Shown in pieces: positions 30,983 through 41,288 of a stretch of DNA of 64,000 bases; the stretch's first letter is position 1, and each line of letters opens with the position of its first letter. A program made the position numbers and the translations under genes. The stretch spans positions 3,038,001 to 3,102,000 of the forward strand of contig CM074129.1 in the NCBI GenBank assembly GCA_037178625.1, written 5' to 3'. Below the pieces are notes generated by a model. The model had not been told where the DNA came from and did no database searches. It worked only from the letters and a program-made list of their open reading frames with translations. The stretch comes from Skeletonema tropicum. Its lineage: Eukaryota; Bacillariophyta; Thalassiosirophyceae; Thalassiosirales; Thalassiosiraceae.

Positions 30983-32212
30983 ATGCTCTTCAAAGTCGCC
31001 ATCGCTATCCTCGCGTCCTCTCAGCTACCAGCCGCTTACGGAAATGGCTTTATCCGACGCGCTACTGCAGACAAAGACAACTCAAATGTCGAGCCTTCCT
31101 CCAAGTTTGGAAAGGCTGAGAAAGATGCCCCCCTCGACAAAGATGAACAAGAATCTTTGGGCTTGGAAGAATTCTCCCCAGAGATCATTGAAGTTAATCC
31201 TCCCGCAGAACTGACTCCGGAGCCTCGCTTCTTCAACTTCAGTCCGGCAGAGCAGTGGAACCACGGAGCAACTGCAGTAACCTCCGCGAATGATGGCACG
31301 ATCAAGTTTTACGCTCCAACGGACACTCAAGTAGGAGATACATTGTTCCTCTTTTTGAGTCGAACTGATGGCCTACTCCCTTTGAAAATCGACCAATGGA
31401 AACGAGCTGCAGCGTGTTTCAAGTCGACCAACAGACAAGATAGTTGCATGACAGCTGACCACTGTGTCAAGAGGGATGGGCACTATTGTCTTCAGTTTGA
31501 CCAGGAGGCGGGAGGTGGCAATGGTAGAGATCTTGGCACCGTTGTCTTCTATCGCCATGTTACCGCCGACGATCCGGGATGTTACCAAGTTGAGCTTCCA
31601 GGAAAGACAGCTGTCTGGGCGATTGTTACTGCAATCCCTAATGTCAACAGGGACCGACCTATATTTCGCAGGCATGGTGTATCCTGTGATGTGAGTAGAT
31701 ATTCGCATCAGAAGTCGATCATTAGCTGTTTCCTCACCAGTCTCTTATTTAACCCTTTTCTTCAGGCCGAATGGGAGAGTGAATTCCCCTCAGTCTACGG
31801 GTAAGTGTAGAAGTATATAATCACTTGCATTTTCCTCATGTTCGGCATCAAACAAACCTTTAACCATAAATGACTCCTGCTACAGCAAGGAAAATGACGT
31901 GCTACTTTTGAGCCAATGTTTTGATGATACTGCGTTGAAGCGTCACTTTCAACCACCCAAAGGTACCGATTTTCTCGGGTTCACAAACAGCGCTGACGAA
32001 GTAAGTACCATATTGCTTCTTGTGATTAGTTTCAGAGCCACAAAGAGTGTATGCAGAGTCTCATTGAACGTTTTCTTCTATATTCTTAGGCTGGGTTTCT
32101 CTTCGGGAAACGGTTCGAAGAGACAGGTATGAGTGGAGAGCTCATCACAGGTGGCCAAGGTGGACCGAAGTGTAAAGATGCTTTGATTTCTCTGGTTGTG
32201 AACCGAGAGTAA
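30983..32212 (+). CDS. Secreted Cys-containing protein, four exons, unrecognised
   Basis: I do not recognise the family. Four exons (30983-31690, 31766-31800, 31886-32000, 32090-32212) with GT-AG introns of 75, 85 and 89 nt join in frame to give 326 residues. The signal peptide (1-20, ending AAYG) is followed by an acidic pro-like stretch (30-75). A beta-rich domain comes next: TIKFYAPTDTQVGDTLFLFL, CFKSTNRQDSCMTADHCVKR, GTVVFYRHVTADDPGCYQV, VWAIVTAIPNVN and RHGVSCDAEWESEFPSVYG. It ends FLFGKRFEETGMSGEL. Six or more cysteines suggest disulfides, so a secreted or cell-surface role is likely. The 35-nt second exon is unusually small, but the joined frame is uninterrupted and the total length divides by three. 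Transposon copy 2 ends 387 bp upstream. Confidence 0.75.
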
Positions 32213-32348
32213 GACAGATAGTGAGAGATATGTACTGATTTCGTGTGGGATCAAAAAGAGTTGTCGTTTGTAGGGCCCTGTATGTGTCGTTTGCTGCTGC
32301 TTAGCTCCGGAGTAAACTTAGATTCATGATTTGATTGTTTGTGTGAGG

Positions 32349-33072
32349 TCATTCAGCTTCTTTTTCTTCTTGATTAAATGCTATCTTTCTAACGTGAGTC
32401 ATGTACAGTGACACCTTGGTGCTAGTTATCAGATCTGCAGACATTCCAGTGTCAGTTGTCAGTACTTGGGCAATTGTTAAGGTGACAAGCACGTGCAGTG
32501 AGCATTACTATTCTCTTACCATTGACTTGCTTGGAGATATCCTCCAGCCCCTTCAAGACATCGGCATCTGCTTTCGGATCTGCTTGCAAGTTGGCAAGTT
32601 TCCTTTGAAGAGGTTTGTTCGCAAGAGACACACTTTCACATAGAACTGTTAGAAGCTCATCGAGAATGCTTGACAGATTAGGCACGTCCAGCGATGGGTA
32701 GCAATGCACAGATGACCACGATGTCTCAACAGTTTTCGCTGCCTCGCTTATAACATGAATGGTAGTTTGAAGCTGTTCAGTCAAGCTTCCGCTTGCGCTT
32801 GCATCATCATCGGTGTGTACAAGCAATAACTGTTTTTGAATGTCTTGTATGCGTTCTTTCGGGACACCTCCGCTGTCAAGAGCTGTGACCAATTGGTCCG
32901 TCAGAGATTCCAGAGTATTCTTCAACTGTTCCGATTTTTCTTTTTCGGCCATCAAAATCTTTTTTATATTAACTTTGGCAGGCTTTCCTGCTTTCTTTTT
33001 TTGTTGAGTCTTTGGTGGAAGACGGGTGCTGCTATTGTTCTCTTTATTCTTACTTGATTTCGACGATGCCAT
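32349..33072 (-). CDS. Lysine-rich coiled-coil protein, two exons, unrecognised
   Basis: A 212-residue product from exons 33072-32520 and 32434-32349. The 85-nt GT-AG intron replaces a read-through tail with DLITSTKVSLYMTHVRKIAF and an acidic end (NQEEKEAE). The N-terminus is very basic (SSKSSKNKEN, PKTQQKKKAGKPAKVNIKK). Helical heptad-like stretches (EKEKSEQLKNTLESLTDQL; SLANKPLQRKLANLQADPKA) make up the rest. I see no known domain, and function is unknown. Its 3' end converges on the secreted-protein gene 137 bp away. Confidence 0.65.
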
Positions 33073-33242
33073 TATTTCTAACTCTTTGTTCTCTCTGGAG
33101 ACTTTTTTGTTGAGTTGAGAGAAGAATCAAATGTTATATAAACACTGACACCCTGCGTAGCCAAAAATTGATGTTAAATATTTACTGCCCAAGTCTGTGC
33201 ACTTAAAACTCTCCAAAGTGTATGTTATATGCATTCATCATA

Positions 33243-34118
33243 CTAACATTCCTTTCTCGAGTTTGTGTATTGTATAAACGCATCTGTAAAGAATATAGTC
33301 GAAGCAACTGGAATCGAAACTGCTACTATATTCTTTGACATTCCTCGTACTAAAAAGTTCCATCCCAGCTCTTTATGCAACGCTTTTACAGCATCGGTCA
33401 ATCCTAAATTGGTCTTGAACATTTCATTCCGTATCACATCCAATGGGTTGGTCAAAACAGCTCCAGCCACACCTGCTGCGGATGATTTAATTGCAGAATT
33501 GATTAAATTGTCTCTATCTTTGGTTGGACTTGTAGGATCGACTGGTGGCAAGGCTTTTCCAACGTAATCCTTGACGACTACCGCGGTCACATATTTCGGA
33601 ACAGTTTTAAGAATTCCAGCACTTGTCCCATGCCATAGACCTGATAACCCATGACTTGCATGGATCTGTCTCAGCGATTCTCTAATATTTCTAACTGGTG
33701 ATTCTGGATTTTGCAGTGTAATTGTTGCTCTAACCAAGGGCATGTTAATACATTGAACAGCCGTCGAAACGATCAACGGAGGTAACACTGTCGACATTGT
33801 GCTGGAAACACCCATGGCCTCGAGCACTTCTTTCCCTCGATCACTTCCATAAAAGATTGCAGCGCGTGCCCATGACATACCCATGACAGTCGCCATCATC
33901 CCCTTGTAGGGTGGCGAGAATGCATAGAAATAAGGCACGAGAGATGGAAAGCTGGAGGCAGCATTGGAAATTAGAGGGTTGGCTCCAGCGAGACAAACTC
34001 GAAACCCAGATTGGCCGAGAGCACTTGCTCGCCAGAGAGGATAGTTCACCACTGCTGCCAGTGTTGATGCACAAAAGTACTCTACAGGATGTTCTTTCGC
34101 TGCGGTCCCTCCTCCCAT
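33243..34118 (-). CDS. Mitochondrial carrier family protein
   Basis: 291-residue protein of the SLC25 fold, which exchanges solutes across the inner mitochondrial membrane. Three roughly 100-residue repeats can be traced. The clearest signature is in the third repeat, TNPLDVIRNEMFKTN (P-x-D-x-x-R). The second repeat has a looser NMPLVRATITLQNP and GLSGLWHGTSAGILKTVPKY, a typical Gly-rich matrix helix and G-x-x-x-G-x-x-P pattern. The first repeat has a degenerate NYPLWRASALGQSG. Loss of the acidic residue in repeats one and two suggests a divergent, asymmetric carrier. The substrate cannot be read from sequence. Divergent from the Tim17-like gene with about 380 bp between starts. Confidence 0.82.
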   Translation of the reverse strand: MGGGTAAKEHPVEYFCASTLAAVVNYPLWRASALGQSGFRVCLAGANPLISNAASSFPSLVPYFYAFSPPYKGMMATVMGMSWARAAIFYGSDRGKEVLEAMGVSSTMSTVLPPLIVSTAVQCINMPLVRATITLQNPESPVRNIRESLRQIHASHGLSGLWHGTSAGILKTVPKYVTAVVVKDYVGKALPPVDPTSPTKDRDNLINSAIKSSAAGVAGAVLTNPLDVIRNEMFKTNLGLTDAVKALHKELGWNFLVRGMSKNIVAVSIPVASTIFFTDAFIQYTNSRKEC

Positions 34119-34496
34119 GTTGTTGGTTGGCTAATGAAAGAGTGAACTGAATCTCGGAAGGAATTCTTGGCTGGAAGGGAGGGTTGCGTTGGGGTCGTGT
34201 TGGTGTTGTGGTCTTGTGCGTGCGTTTTGTGTGTATCCTTCTCGCGAGATGTGTGTCTGAGATGGTTTGAATTTCTCCCATCACATTTTTTGTCGCCACA
34301 CAAAGACCACACACCACGCGTCTCGCTAATGCCTCAAATCCACACTATCATCCCTATCGAACCGCTCGAGCTGACAGTAGTTGCAGTTGCCTATTGCCTA
34401 ATTGCCTTCATCGACATTACCATACCTACCACTTGCTCTTGTCGGTCACGCCGCTCTAATTTATTTCAGCAGTCTCTCCAGCTTACAACTCTCATT
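34119..34496. other. Divergent intergenic region
   Basis: Common upstream region of the mitochondrial carrier (minus) and the Tim17/NDUFA11-like gene (plus). The plus frame is open from 34167, so part may be an N-terminal extension of that gene. No clear promoter motif. Confidence 0.4.
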
Positions 34497-34880
34497 ATGG
34501 TGAATACAAGGCACATAGCTCCGTGTCTGATTGATCCAATCCCCCATGCTGTCGTGATGGGCGGAATTTTTCATGGATTCGATGCTATGCAAGGTGCACC
34601 TCTCTCATTGCGAATGTGGGGTATGTATGCAGGCGGCTTATGGACATATCATGCAATGATTTGCCCAATGGAAGCTATACAGGGTAGACGGTCGTCATTA
34701 CACAATGTTGCTTCTGCAGGCATCTTGGGTTACATTGGAGTCTCTCGTGGATTCATGGGTGTTCCTTTTGTAAATCCTTACACATTATATGGGTCTAGAT
34801 TTCCGCCTGGATTGATTGGTGCCGCAGTGTATGGTGCAATGGGAGGTGCTCTGGCGACACTTGGTGGGAAACAACCTTGA
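34497..34880 (+). CDS. Tim17/Tim23/NDUFA11-like small membrane protein
   Basis: From the Met at 34497 a 127-residue protein is encoded: DPIPHAVVMGGIFHGFDAM, MWGMYAGGLWTYHAMIC, IQGRRSSLHNVASAGILGYI, then GLIGAAVYGAMGGALATLGG. Small-residue-rich membrane helices and an R-R-x-S-x-x-N-x-x-x-x-G turn between helices recall the Tim17/22/23-NDUFA11 superfamily of inner-membrane translocase and complex I proteins. An earlier in-frame Met (34329) would add 56 residues of mixed composition. I favour 34497 because the helices match the superfamily's usual length from there. The neighbouring divergent gene is also a mitochondrial membrane protein. Superfamily membership is tentative. Confidence 0.6.
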   Translation: MVNTRHIAPCLIDPIPHAVVMGGIFHGFDAMQGAPLSLRMWGMYAGGLWTYHAMICPMEAIQGRRSSLHNVASAGILGYIGVSRGFMGVPFVNPYTLYGSRFPPGLIGAAVYGAMGGALATLGGKQP

Positions 34881-35186
34881 TAAAAATTGATAGATGCAAT
34901 AATATATGGAAACAACCAAGCTTGAATAGTTTGTTCAACAATACATACAACATAGGAGTAGAGCGTTTGTGGAAGTACGTGACAGGAAACTACGTTGAGC
35001 ATCTCCAATAGGATAAGAAGAGTGGAAACAAATTTGTACAAATGCGGTTAATTCCAATGTAACTGAACCAGAACATCTGTTGGATTGAGTGAGCGATATC
35101 TAGCTACTCTCTTGATTTTCATCTACTAATTTATAACTCCGACAAGTGGTAATACAAAAAACAAAATCAAAGACATCAAAAACACA
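34881..35186. other. Intergenic, no feature seen
   Basis: Convergent 3' flanks of the Tim17-like gene and the ankyrin-methyltransferase gene. AT-rich, no recognisable element. Confidence 0.5.
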
Positions 35187-37232
35187 TCACTTCCTTCTCC
35201 ACACAGTCACATCATCTTCTTTCATCCACCATTTTCGACATTCAATCACAGCTTCCAATTCAAAATTATCACACAAGAATTGCTGAAACTTTCGACTTCC
35301 ACAAAAGCCACAATCTGGATTGGTTGCATCTGATACTAATGGGATATTTTCCTCTCTTTCTCCAACATAAATGACAGTTTGACCACCCAAATCGTAATAT
35401 CTTTGTAGACAGTCAATGTCCCAAATTGGAGGTAAAATAGTTTCTCCCTCCAGCCTAACATGAGCATTGTCTATATCATCTGGATTGTTGGGCCAAACCA
35501 GCAGTAATGCTCTGTCCACAACGTTAGTATTACTCTCAACAAATACTGTAGAATCTATTCCTTCTTGCACTGGATAGTACATTTGTTTCCCAACATAAAC
35601 ATTTTCTTGTTCTGTGCCAGGATGAGCATCATATGCAACTACATCTGCTCCATTCCTGTTCAGCATCGCACTCCAGTACCCTGTTCCTGCACCCATCTCT
35701 ACAATACGCGGTGCGAGAGACACGATTTGTTTCACAGTCTCTTCATCCGGAATGGCATACGAAAATGTACGCTGCAGAGGACCGACCAACAAATCTGTCA
35801 TCATTGCCATTCTCTCGGCAACATGACCTCTTTCTCTGTGCATGCGAAAGGCTAGCTCAATGACTTTCTCTGTATCAATACGTCGTGCACCATCCACAAA
35901 CACCTCAGAATCTTTGCGAATGTTGTAGTTTGTACCCAAAATGATCTCACGTTCAAACTCGGTAGGATGGTCAAGATAGACTTTCCTGAGAGCGTTAGGA
36001 ACAAGGTCAGTCACTCTATTCTGCAATTCTTCATAAATATTGCCATCCAATAGAGATATGTTGTCATCATCATTCTTTTCAAATAACACAGTTGGATCCA
36101 GTTCAAAATACTTCATTAGAGCAGAGACAATCCGAATGTCTTGATCATTTGCAGCATGTATCCTGAATGGACTAGACTCATCAGCAGTACACTCTGGCCT
36201 ACGTGAAGCTGGGATGAGAACATCATCCGCCAGGCTCATCAATGCAATAACCTTACGTTCTTCTTCCAAAAAGGAAGCAATTTCTGCAATTTGTCCAGTC
36301 TCTTTCAAGTAATCCATAACCAATGCCTCGCATTTGACTGCCTCTTCTGGGTTTCTTTCCATCTCACTTTGAATTAAGCAAACACAACTCTGTCCCCAAA
36401 TAGTGCGCAATGTAGCATCAACTCTTCCACTTTCTAGCAGACATTTGATAAGAGATGCATTCAATCCTTCACATGCATAATGCAACGCGTTGTACCCACA
36501 CCAATTCCTTGCATTCACGTAGTCCACATCGTCTATTTCATCCAATAAGATCTTCATTGTTTCTACTCTATCCTCATCTGCAGGACCTCCATCATCCGCA
36601 GAAGGAATATCTGACATGCAGCAGGCCATAAGTGCACTCCACCCCTCGTCATCACGTGAATCTGCTGCACCACAATCAATCATCAACCGAACAGCCGCAG
36701 GATGACACGATCGAGCAACTAAATGTAACGGAGGTCGATGACATGCGCCTGGTGTTTCAGTCGGTATATTGGGATCCACACCCACCTCTTTTAATAAATA
36801 GGAGGCAATGGATAAAAATGTCGAGAGAGGGGTTGCAGTATTGTCACCCGAAGTGAAATCACTTTCGTCATCGGCACTGCCACAGGAAAGAAGCAGACCC
36901 AGGCAGGCAGCATAGATCAACGGTCGGCCATCGGTTCCATACTCACTCCCGTCCAAATAACCAGGAAAGAATTGTCTCAAATCGTTAATCACAGGAGAGT
37001 TGTCGACTCCCTCATCGCCATCTTCGTTGCATGATGATGAAACGGTTGCATATTCTGTCCATTCGCAATGAATGGGAGATGAGGATGGATTGGTGATCGC
37101 CGAAGATGGCAAGCTCTTGCCCGACGATTTTATGGACTGTACTATGCCCTCGTTAAGTGCATCAACAAGTTCCTCTGGAGGCATGTAGTCATTGCCATGG
37201 GAGTTGAATAAGGTGGGGTCGTCTTCGAACAT
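35187..37232 (-). CDS. Ankyrin-repeat protein with C-terminal SAM methyltransferase-like domain
   Basis: The Met at 37232 (MFEDDPTLFNSHG) gives 681 residues. The frame extends 23 codons further upstream to a Met at 37301, with a hydrophobic, less convincing leader. The N-terminal third has ankyrin-like units: DGRPLIYAACLGLLLSCG, PPLHLVARSCHPAAVRLMID with DEGWSALMACC, and GYNALHYACEGLNASLIKCL. A helical linker follows. Near residue 520 starts a Rossmann-type domain with the SAM-binding motif RIVEMGAGTGYWSAML and ADVVAYDAHPG. It goes on with DRALLLVWPNNPDD and a C-terminal QTVIYVGEREEN strand. The enzyme class and target are unknown; ankyrin repeats usually recruit protein partners. No intron seen. 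Fusion of these two modules in one frame is clear. Confidence 0.78.
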   Translation of the reverse strand: MFEDDPTLFNSHGNDYMPPEELVDALNEGIVQSIKSSGKSLPSSAITNPSSSPIHCEWTEYATVSSSCNEDGDEGVDNSPVINDLRQFFPGYLDGSEYGTDGRPLIYAACLGLLLSCGSADDESDFTSGDNTATPLSTFLSIASYLLKEVGVDPNIPTETPGACHRPPLHLVARSCHPAAVRLMIDCGAADSRDDEGWSALMACCMSDIPSADDGGPADEDRVETMKILLDEIDDVDYVNARNWCGYNALHYACEGLNASLIKCLLESGRVDATLRTIWGQSCVCLIQSEMERNPEEAVKCEALVMDYLKETGQIAEIASFLEEERKVIALMSLADDVLIPASRRPECTADESSPFRIHAANDQDIRIVSALMKYFELDPTVLFEKNDDDNISLLDGNIYEELQNRVTDLVPNALRKVYLDHPTEFEREIILGTNYNIRKDSEVFVDGARRIDTEKVIELAFRMHRERGHVAERMAMMTDLLVGPLQRTFSYAIPDEETVKQIVSLAPRIVEMGAGTGYWSAMLNRNGADVVAYDAHPGTEQENVYVGKQMYYPVQEGIDSTVFVESNTNVVDRALLLVWPNNPDDIDNAHVRLEGETILPPIWDIDCLQRYYDLGGQTVIYVGEREENIPLVSDATNPDCGFCGSRKFQQFLCDNFELEAVIECRKWWMKEDDVTVWRRK

Positions 37233-37301
37233 GATTACGTAGTTGTGGTTGCTAATAGCAATCTGTAACATGACAGCGAAGCAATGATGCAACAGGAGCA
37301 C

Positions 37302-39029
37302 GATTGAGGAGAGTTTTGGTTTTGGTGAGAATCGACAAAAATGAGCCGTTACCCGTTACTCATCTTCCTCCCAATATCGCCTGCTACAATATATAGCTGT
37401 CTCATCACCTCAACTCGATGAGCCAGATTCCTACGTATCTCCCATACAAGATAGATAACGGCACTCCCTTTCCGCCAAAATTAGAAAAATATAATATTTC
37501 ACAAAAAATCCCGCCTCTTTTACTCCACGCACGATTTCGCAGCACAAACATAATCACACATCATGAAGAAATGAACCAAAACACCATGTTGAGGGCATAG
37601 CGGTAAAAATCGTATCTTCTGAAGTACACAGATTTGCATTACGTGCTATATAACTTCCTGCAGCTGAAGTTATGAGGCAACTTACTGGCTAGGCCGCGTA
37701 ATGCACTTTTTGATACCTCATCTAAGCGTCACATGAGAAAAAGTCAACCAGAAGAAGCGCAAACCTCCCGATATATCGTCCGATACTACTCCGGTAACAC
37801 CAAGAATATAGACGTCTCTCTGCCAATCCTCACTGCTACTTCAACATATAGACATCGGGTGTCGGTGTGGTCTGTTGGTAGCGACTAGTCAGCGCTTTAT
37901 AACTCCGTTGGGCACCATATTTGGCTGATACATCATCATATGAACACAAACACAAAAGTCAATCATTTCATTGTTCTATCCCAAGCTCTTTAATGATTAC
38001 GAGACAGATAAGGCCCTCGGACGGCCTCGATGTTATTGATGAATCGTTTTGTAATGTGGAGTTGTCAATAGAGATCCGATTCCACTGCTTACACTACCAT
38101 CGGCGAACTCAACCTTGGCCCTACCGCCCAGCCCGACACACTGCCATTTTCTCGGACAAACTCCAATGGTTTCGGCATTGAAATCAATCTTACCACCCGA
38201 TAACAACGAGACAACAAATATTGTATTTGTATTTGTTTGAATAGGCAGGGCCGTGGCTGGGTAACTCGTAGTTCGATTAAGGTGGAATAGGTTCATATGT
38301 TGTTTTCTATGAAGGCTGTCATTTGAATAGATTGGAGTGGAATCGTCATCGGCTTGTTAAGGCTCTTCGAATTCATTGAAGTAATGTTCGACGGACATAT
38401 CTGCATATGATCACTGCTGGCATCGTTGGAATGTACACAATGAATTCTCTCTTCTGAGATGGATGTTTATCTACATGAATATATGTCGAATGACAAGGAT
38501 CTGTGGGCCTCGTACATTATTATTATTCAACAAAAAGATATACACATCCATACCATAACTCAATAGTCGTTAATTCAAAAGTGTTTGGTGTCGGTAGTGC
38601 TGAAATATTTGTTATAACACCATCGTTCATTGCTCAAGAGGAGTTGAGGATCCACATCCATGTGCACTAATTGGCTTTTATTTTCATCGCATTTAAATAT
38701 CGTTACATATCAAGCTGCAGCATACATTCATTTATGTCTATATAAACATACCGAGCATTATGTCTCATATATAATAGCACCATGCGTAGTAAAGTACGCT
38801 AATCGGGCGGAAATCCCATGGTGGTGATGTGCTCGATGATCGATGGCGCCACTTTGGTACCGCTTCTTGGACTGTTCCTACGTACAAAAAAAATTCCACA
38901 TCATCGAGTTGAGGAGATGAGACAGCTATATATATAGGCTACAATATTAGCAAGCGCAGCCAACGAAGCCGAAGCAACTCGCCCAGCGTCAAGCAGCGGA
39001 AGAATATAACAGCAAGAAAAATACCAAAG
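37302..39029. other. Long intergenic region, no supported gene
   Basis: The longest gene-poor stretch, 1.7 kb. Two overlapping frames around 37921-38296 were considered. The minus one (GGKIDFNAETIGVCPRKWQC, then GRAKVEFADGS) has a protein-like look and a GTAAGC donor-like site after it, but I could not extend it into a gene. The rest is AT-rich with short homopolymers. No tRNA or repeat family recognised. Confidence 0.4.
38926..38938 (+). promoter_or_regulatory. TATA-like run upstream of the sulfotransferase gene
   Basis: CTATATATATAGG about 95 bp upstream of the ATG at 39030. A TATA element at this distance would be plausible with a short 5' UTR; inferred from position only. Confidence 0.35.
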
Positions 39030-40103
39030 ATGGTTGCCATAAATCCAGCGTCGACTAGACGCAGGCGTTCAGCCTCTACTGTAGGGAGGATCTTTTTTCG
39101 GCTACTAATTTCGTGTCTGGTTGTTGCAATCTACACCGGCGTTTATTCAAGACGGCACAGCACGCAGCCTCTGTTGACACAGAGCAAGACAGATGATGAT
39201 AATATAACTATACCAGCAAAAAAAGACGCTGCTCCCGCTGATTGGAGTCATTGTCTTGAAGCTCGACCCAACTTGAACAAAACTCATGCCGAAGGCCCAC
39301 GCGACAAAGTAAAGAATCCATTATGGCTCCCATCCTACCCCACCTCATTGCCAGAAGGTTACGCTAACTTTCTGACGGAGTTAACTGGTCTTTCATCAGC
39401 TTCGAAAGTGTATTACCGCTCATCAAAGACAGTAAAACGTTGTCACAATCTCAACATAAAGAGCGGCTTTGATGGTGTCACATGCGAGATTGTCCATCCC
39501 CTTGTTCCTTGTAATCGACCCAGTCCATCGGCTCAAGCTGCAAATTTTGGTAATGTTGTTCTGGTGGCACTCCGTCATCCTCTGACTGCATTTCCTAGCT
39601 ATCATCAGGAAAAAGCTGAGAAGTACCACGGTGCCAAGGGGCAAGTAACAGTAGAGGAATGGATTAGCTTCCGCGATCAATACGTTGGCAACTCGACACA
39701 TAGTCCTTTATTTCAGGAGTGGAAAGAGTTTATATTGGAATGGAGAAACATGGAACCCTATCATGTAGCAATGTACTTGGGGCATGAAGAGTGGGCTGAT
39801 GAATCAAAAGGTCTTGAATTAGTAAAGAAGTTTGCTCAAGTGTTGAGTGAAGAGGGCTATCCAATTCAATATCATGGAGATGATCTAGCATGCTTGTGGT
39901 ACAATAATGTAATGCAACCTGCAATACAAAAGAAGAAGAAGCATGAGGATGAAAATAGGTATATTCCAGACTATACCGTGGGTCAAAAGGACTTTTTGAA
40001 AGCTTCACTGCGAAAATTTGCCATCGAATTGGACAATACTCCTCGACCTGGTGATGGGCAACTGAAAGACATCTTAAATCGTTACATCGAAGATTTCAAA
40101 TAA
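39030..40103 (+). CDS. Golgi-type sulfotransferase-like type II membrane protein
   Basis: 357 residues with a basic N-terminus (ASTRRRRSAS) and one membrane anchor at about 19-41 (IFFRLLISCLVVAIYTGVY), the type II layout of Golgi transferases. The luminal domain has NPLWLPSYPTSLPEGYANFL at the position of the 5'-phosphosulfate loop of PAPS-dependent sulfotransferases (usually PSYPGSG) and VVLVALRHPLTAFPSYHQ at the 3'-phosphate motif (R-x-P-x-x-x-x-x-S). EWKEFILEW and the later helix LELVKKFAQVLSEEGYP fit the fold. The first loop has lost its usual Gly-Ser-Gly, so activity is uncertain. Diatoms make sulfated polysaccharides, a possible substrate class. Intronless; converges on the next gene with 46 bp between stops. 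Confidence 0.7.
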   Translation: MVAINPASTRRRRSASTVGRIFFRLLISCLVVAIYTGVYSRRHSTQPLLTQSKTDDDNITIPAKKDAAPADWSHCLEARPNLNKTHAEGPRDKVKNPLWLPSYPTSLPEGYANFLTELTGLSSASKVYYRSSKTVKRCHNLNIKSGFDGVTCEIVHPLVPCNRPSPSAQAANFGNVVLVALRHPLTAFPSYHQEKAEKYHGAKGQVTVEEWISFRDQYVGNSTHSPLFQEWKEFILEWRNMEPYHVAMYLGHEEWADESKGLELVKKFAQVLSEEGYPIQYHGDDLACLWYNNVMQPAIQKKKKHEDENRYIPDYTVGQKDFLKASLRKFAIELDNTPRPGDGQLKDILNRYIEDFK

Positions 40104-40149
40104 AGATTACAAAAGTTATATATCAGTTGATGGCTACATCAACCGCATC

Positions 40150-41067
40150 CTACGACATCAAGTAAATGAGGTGCTCGTTCCTACCCTTGAAGTAAATCTC
40201 CACATCTTTCTGTTTATCAAGCTTCCAACCAGCTTCCATTCTTGTAGGAACTAACATACCTCCACATCGCTCATAATCATAGCAATAAGCTTCCCAGTGG
40301 GCCCTTTCTGTCACTGTACCATTCATTCTTGGGCGCATGGTATGCATCGAAGTTACAAGATGAGTCTGAGGGTCAAAGTTGAAGTGAAGCGTACAATTTG
40401 TGCCAGAATGACTGAACTCCAATGTTGCAGCATTCTCATCATCGGAAGGATGCCATTTTAGTGTGGTACCTTCTTCACTTTTCGCCACCCATACCAGAGC
40501 AAGTGGGAAGAGAACAGCCTCTGAACACCATCGCAGCAATTCACCTTCGTTTAAGTCTGGCGAGTCGGTCATTCGCATTATTGGTAGACCAAATGGCATT
40601 TGCGCCTTGAGGACACCCATACCACTGACATAAGCGTCACGAACGTGAATCGGTAGCTTCCATCCAATGCATTCCTTCATTGTCATGTTCGCATCCCAAA
40701 CAAAGCCAGCATGTTGAGACCTGGTTGAGAACTCTTGATTAGCTGTAAAATCAATATACTTGCCATTCAACAGAAATTTGCCCTTTTGAGATATACGACA
40801 ATAGCGTGCAAAGGGAATTTCTGTGTCGTCGTTGTAGTAGTCCAAATCATGTTTGAGAACTGCGTTGATCCATAACTGAATCACTTTTGGCAGCTTTGCC
40901 ACTGCATCTTTCAGCTCACGGGCAGTTATGTGGGTGTGGTCTTTGTCATCATCGTTGAGTTTTTGCATCAGATCATGAGTGTCTTTGGTCCAGCCGATGG
41001 ATGGGAAGGCCCACGCAAATGTTGCGGCGGCAACAGCAAGTATTTGAGGCAATAGAAGATGTATCAT
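40150..41067 (-). CDS. DUF6920/DUF6544-like protein, secreted or membrane-associated
   Basis: 305 residues with an N-terminal signal peptide (1-21, ending FAWAFP). The body follows the pattern I recall for DUF6920/DUF6544: LPKVIQLWINAVL, RISQKGKFLLNGKYIDFTAN, HAGFVWDANM, RDAYVSGMGVLKAQMPF, DLNEGELLRWCSEAVLFPLA, LEFSHSGTNCTLHFNF and RCGGMLVPTRMEAGWKLD, ending in a YF/YL strand. The family is widespread in bacteria and some algae and has no assigned biochemical role. The presence of a signal peptide is clear; the family call is from memory. Confidence 0.68.
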   Translation of the reverse strand: MIHLLLPQILAVAAATFAWAFPSIGWTKDTHDLMQKLNDDDKDHTHITARELKDAVAKLPKVIQLWINAVLKHDLDYYNDDTEIPFARYCRISQKGKFLLNGKYIDFTANQEFSTRSQHAGFVWDANMTMKECIGWKLPIHVRDAYVSGMGVLKAQMPFGLPIMRMTDSPDLNEGELLRWCSEAVLFPLALVWVAKSEEGTTLKWHPSDDENAATLEFSHSGTNCTLHFNFDPQTHLVTSMHTMRPRMNGTVTERAHWEAYCYDYERCGGMLVPTRMEAGWKLDKQKDVEIYFKGRNEHLIYLMS

Positions 41068-41288
41068 TTGATTGTTTGATCGCTTTGGGTTTCTTTGTTT
41101 GTTGTTTATTATGTTGCAATTGCATAAGTACCAAGCATTATTTGCTCGAGTGATGCTGTAGAGTCCTTGGGTAGAGTTCTCATCGCATCAATGGTTCTGA
41201 TTTTTCTGATTAGCTGAGATGATGATGTACTATTCCTATGTACACCCTATGTAGCTGTTGTACGTTGCAAAAGATACCTCTTCAGAAC

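Noticed and set aside
32001..32089. Ending the secreted-protein gene at the in-frame stop after 31690
   Set aside because: The first-exon frame runs into intron-like sequence with GTGAGT; splicing three short introns gives a continuous frame with coherent composition and total length divisible by three.
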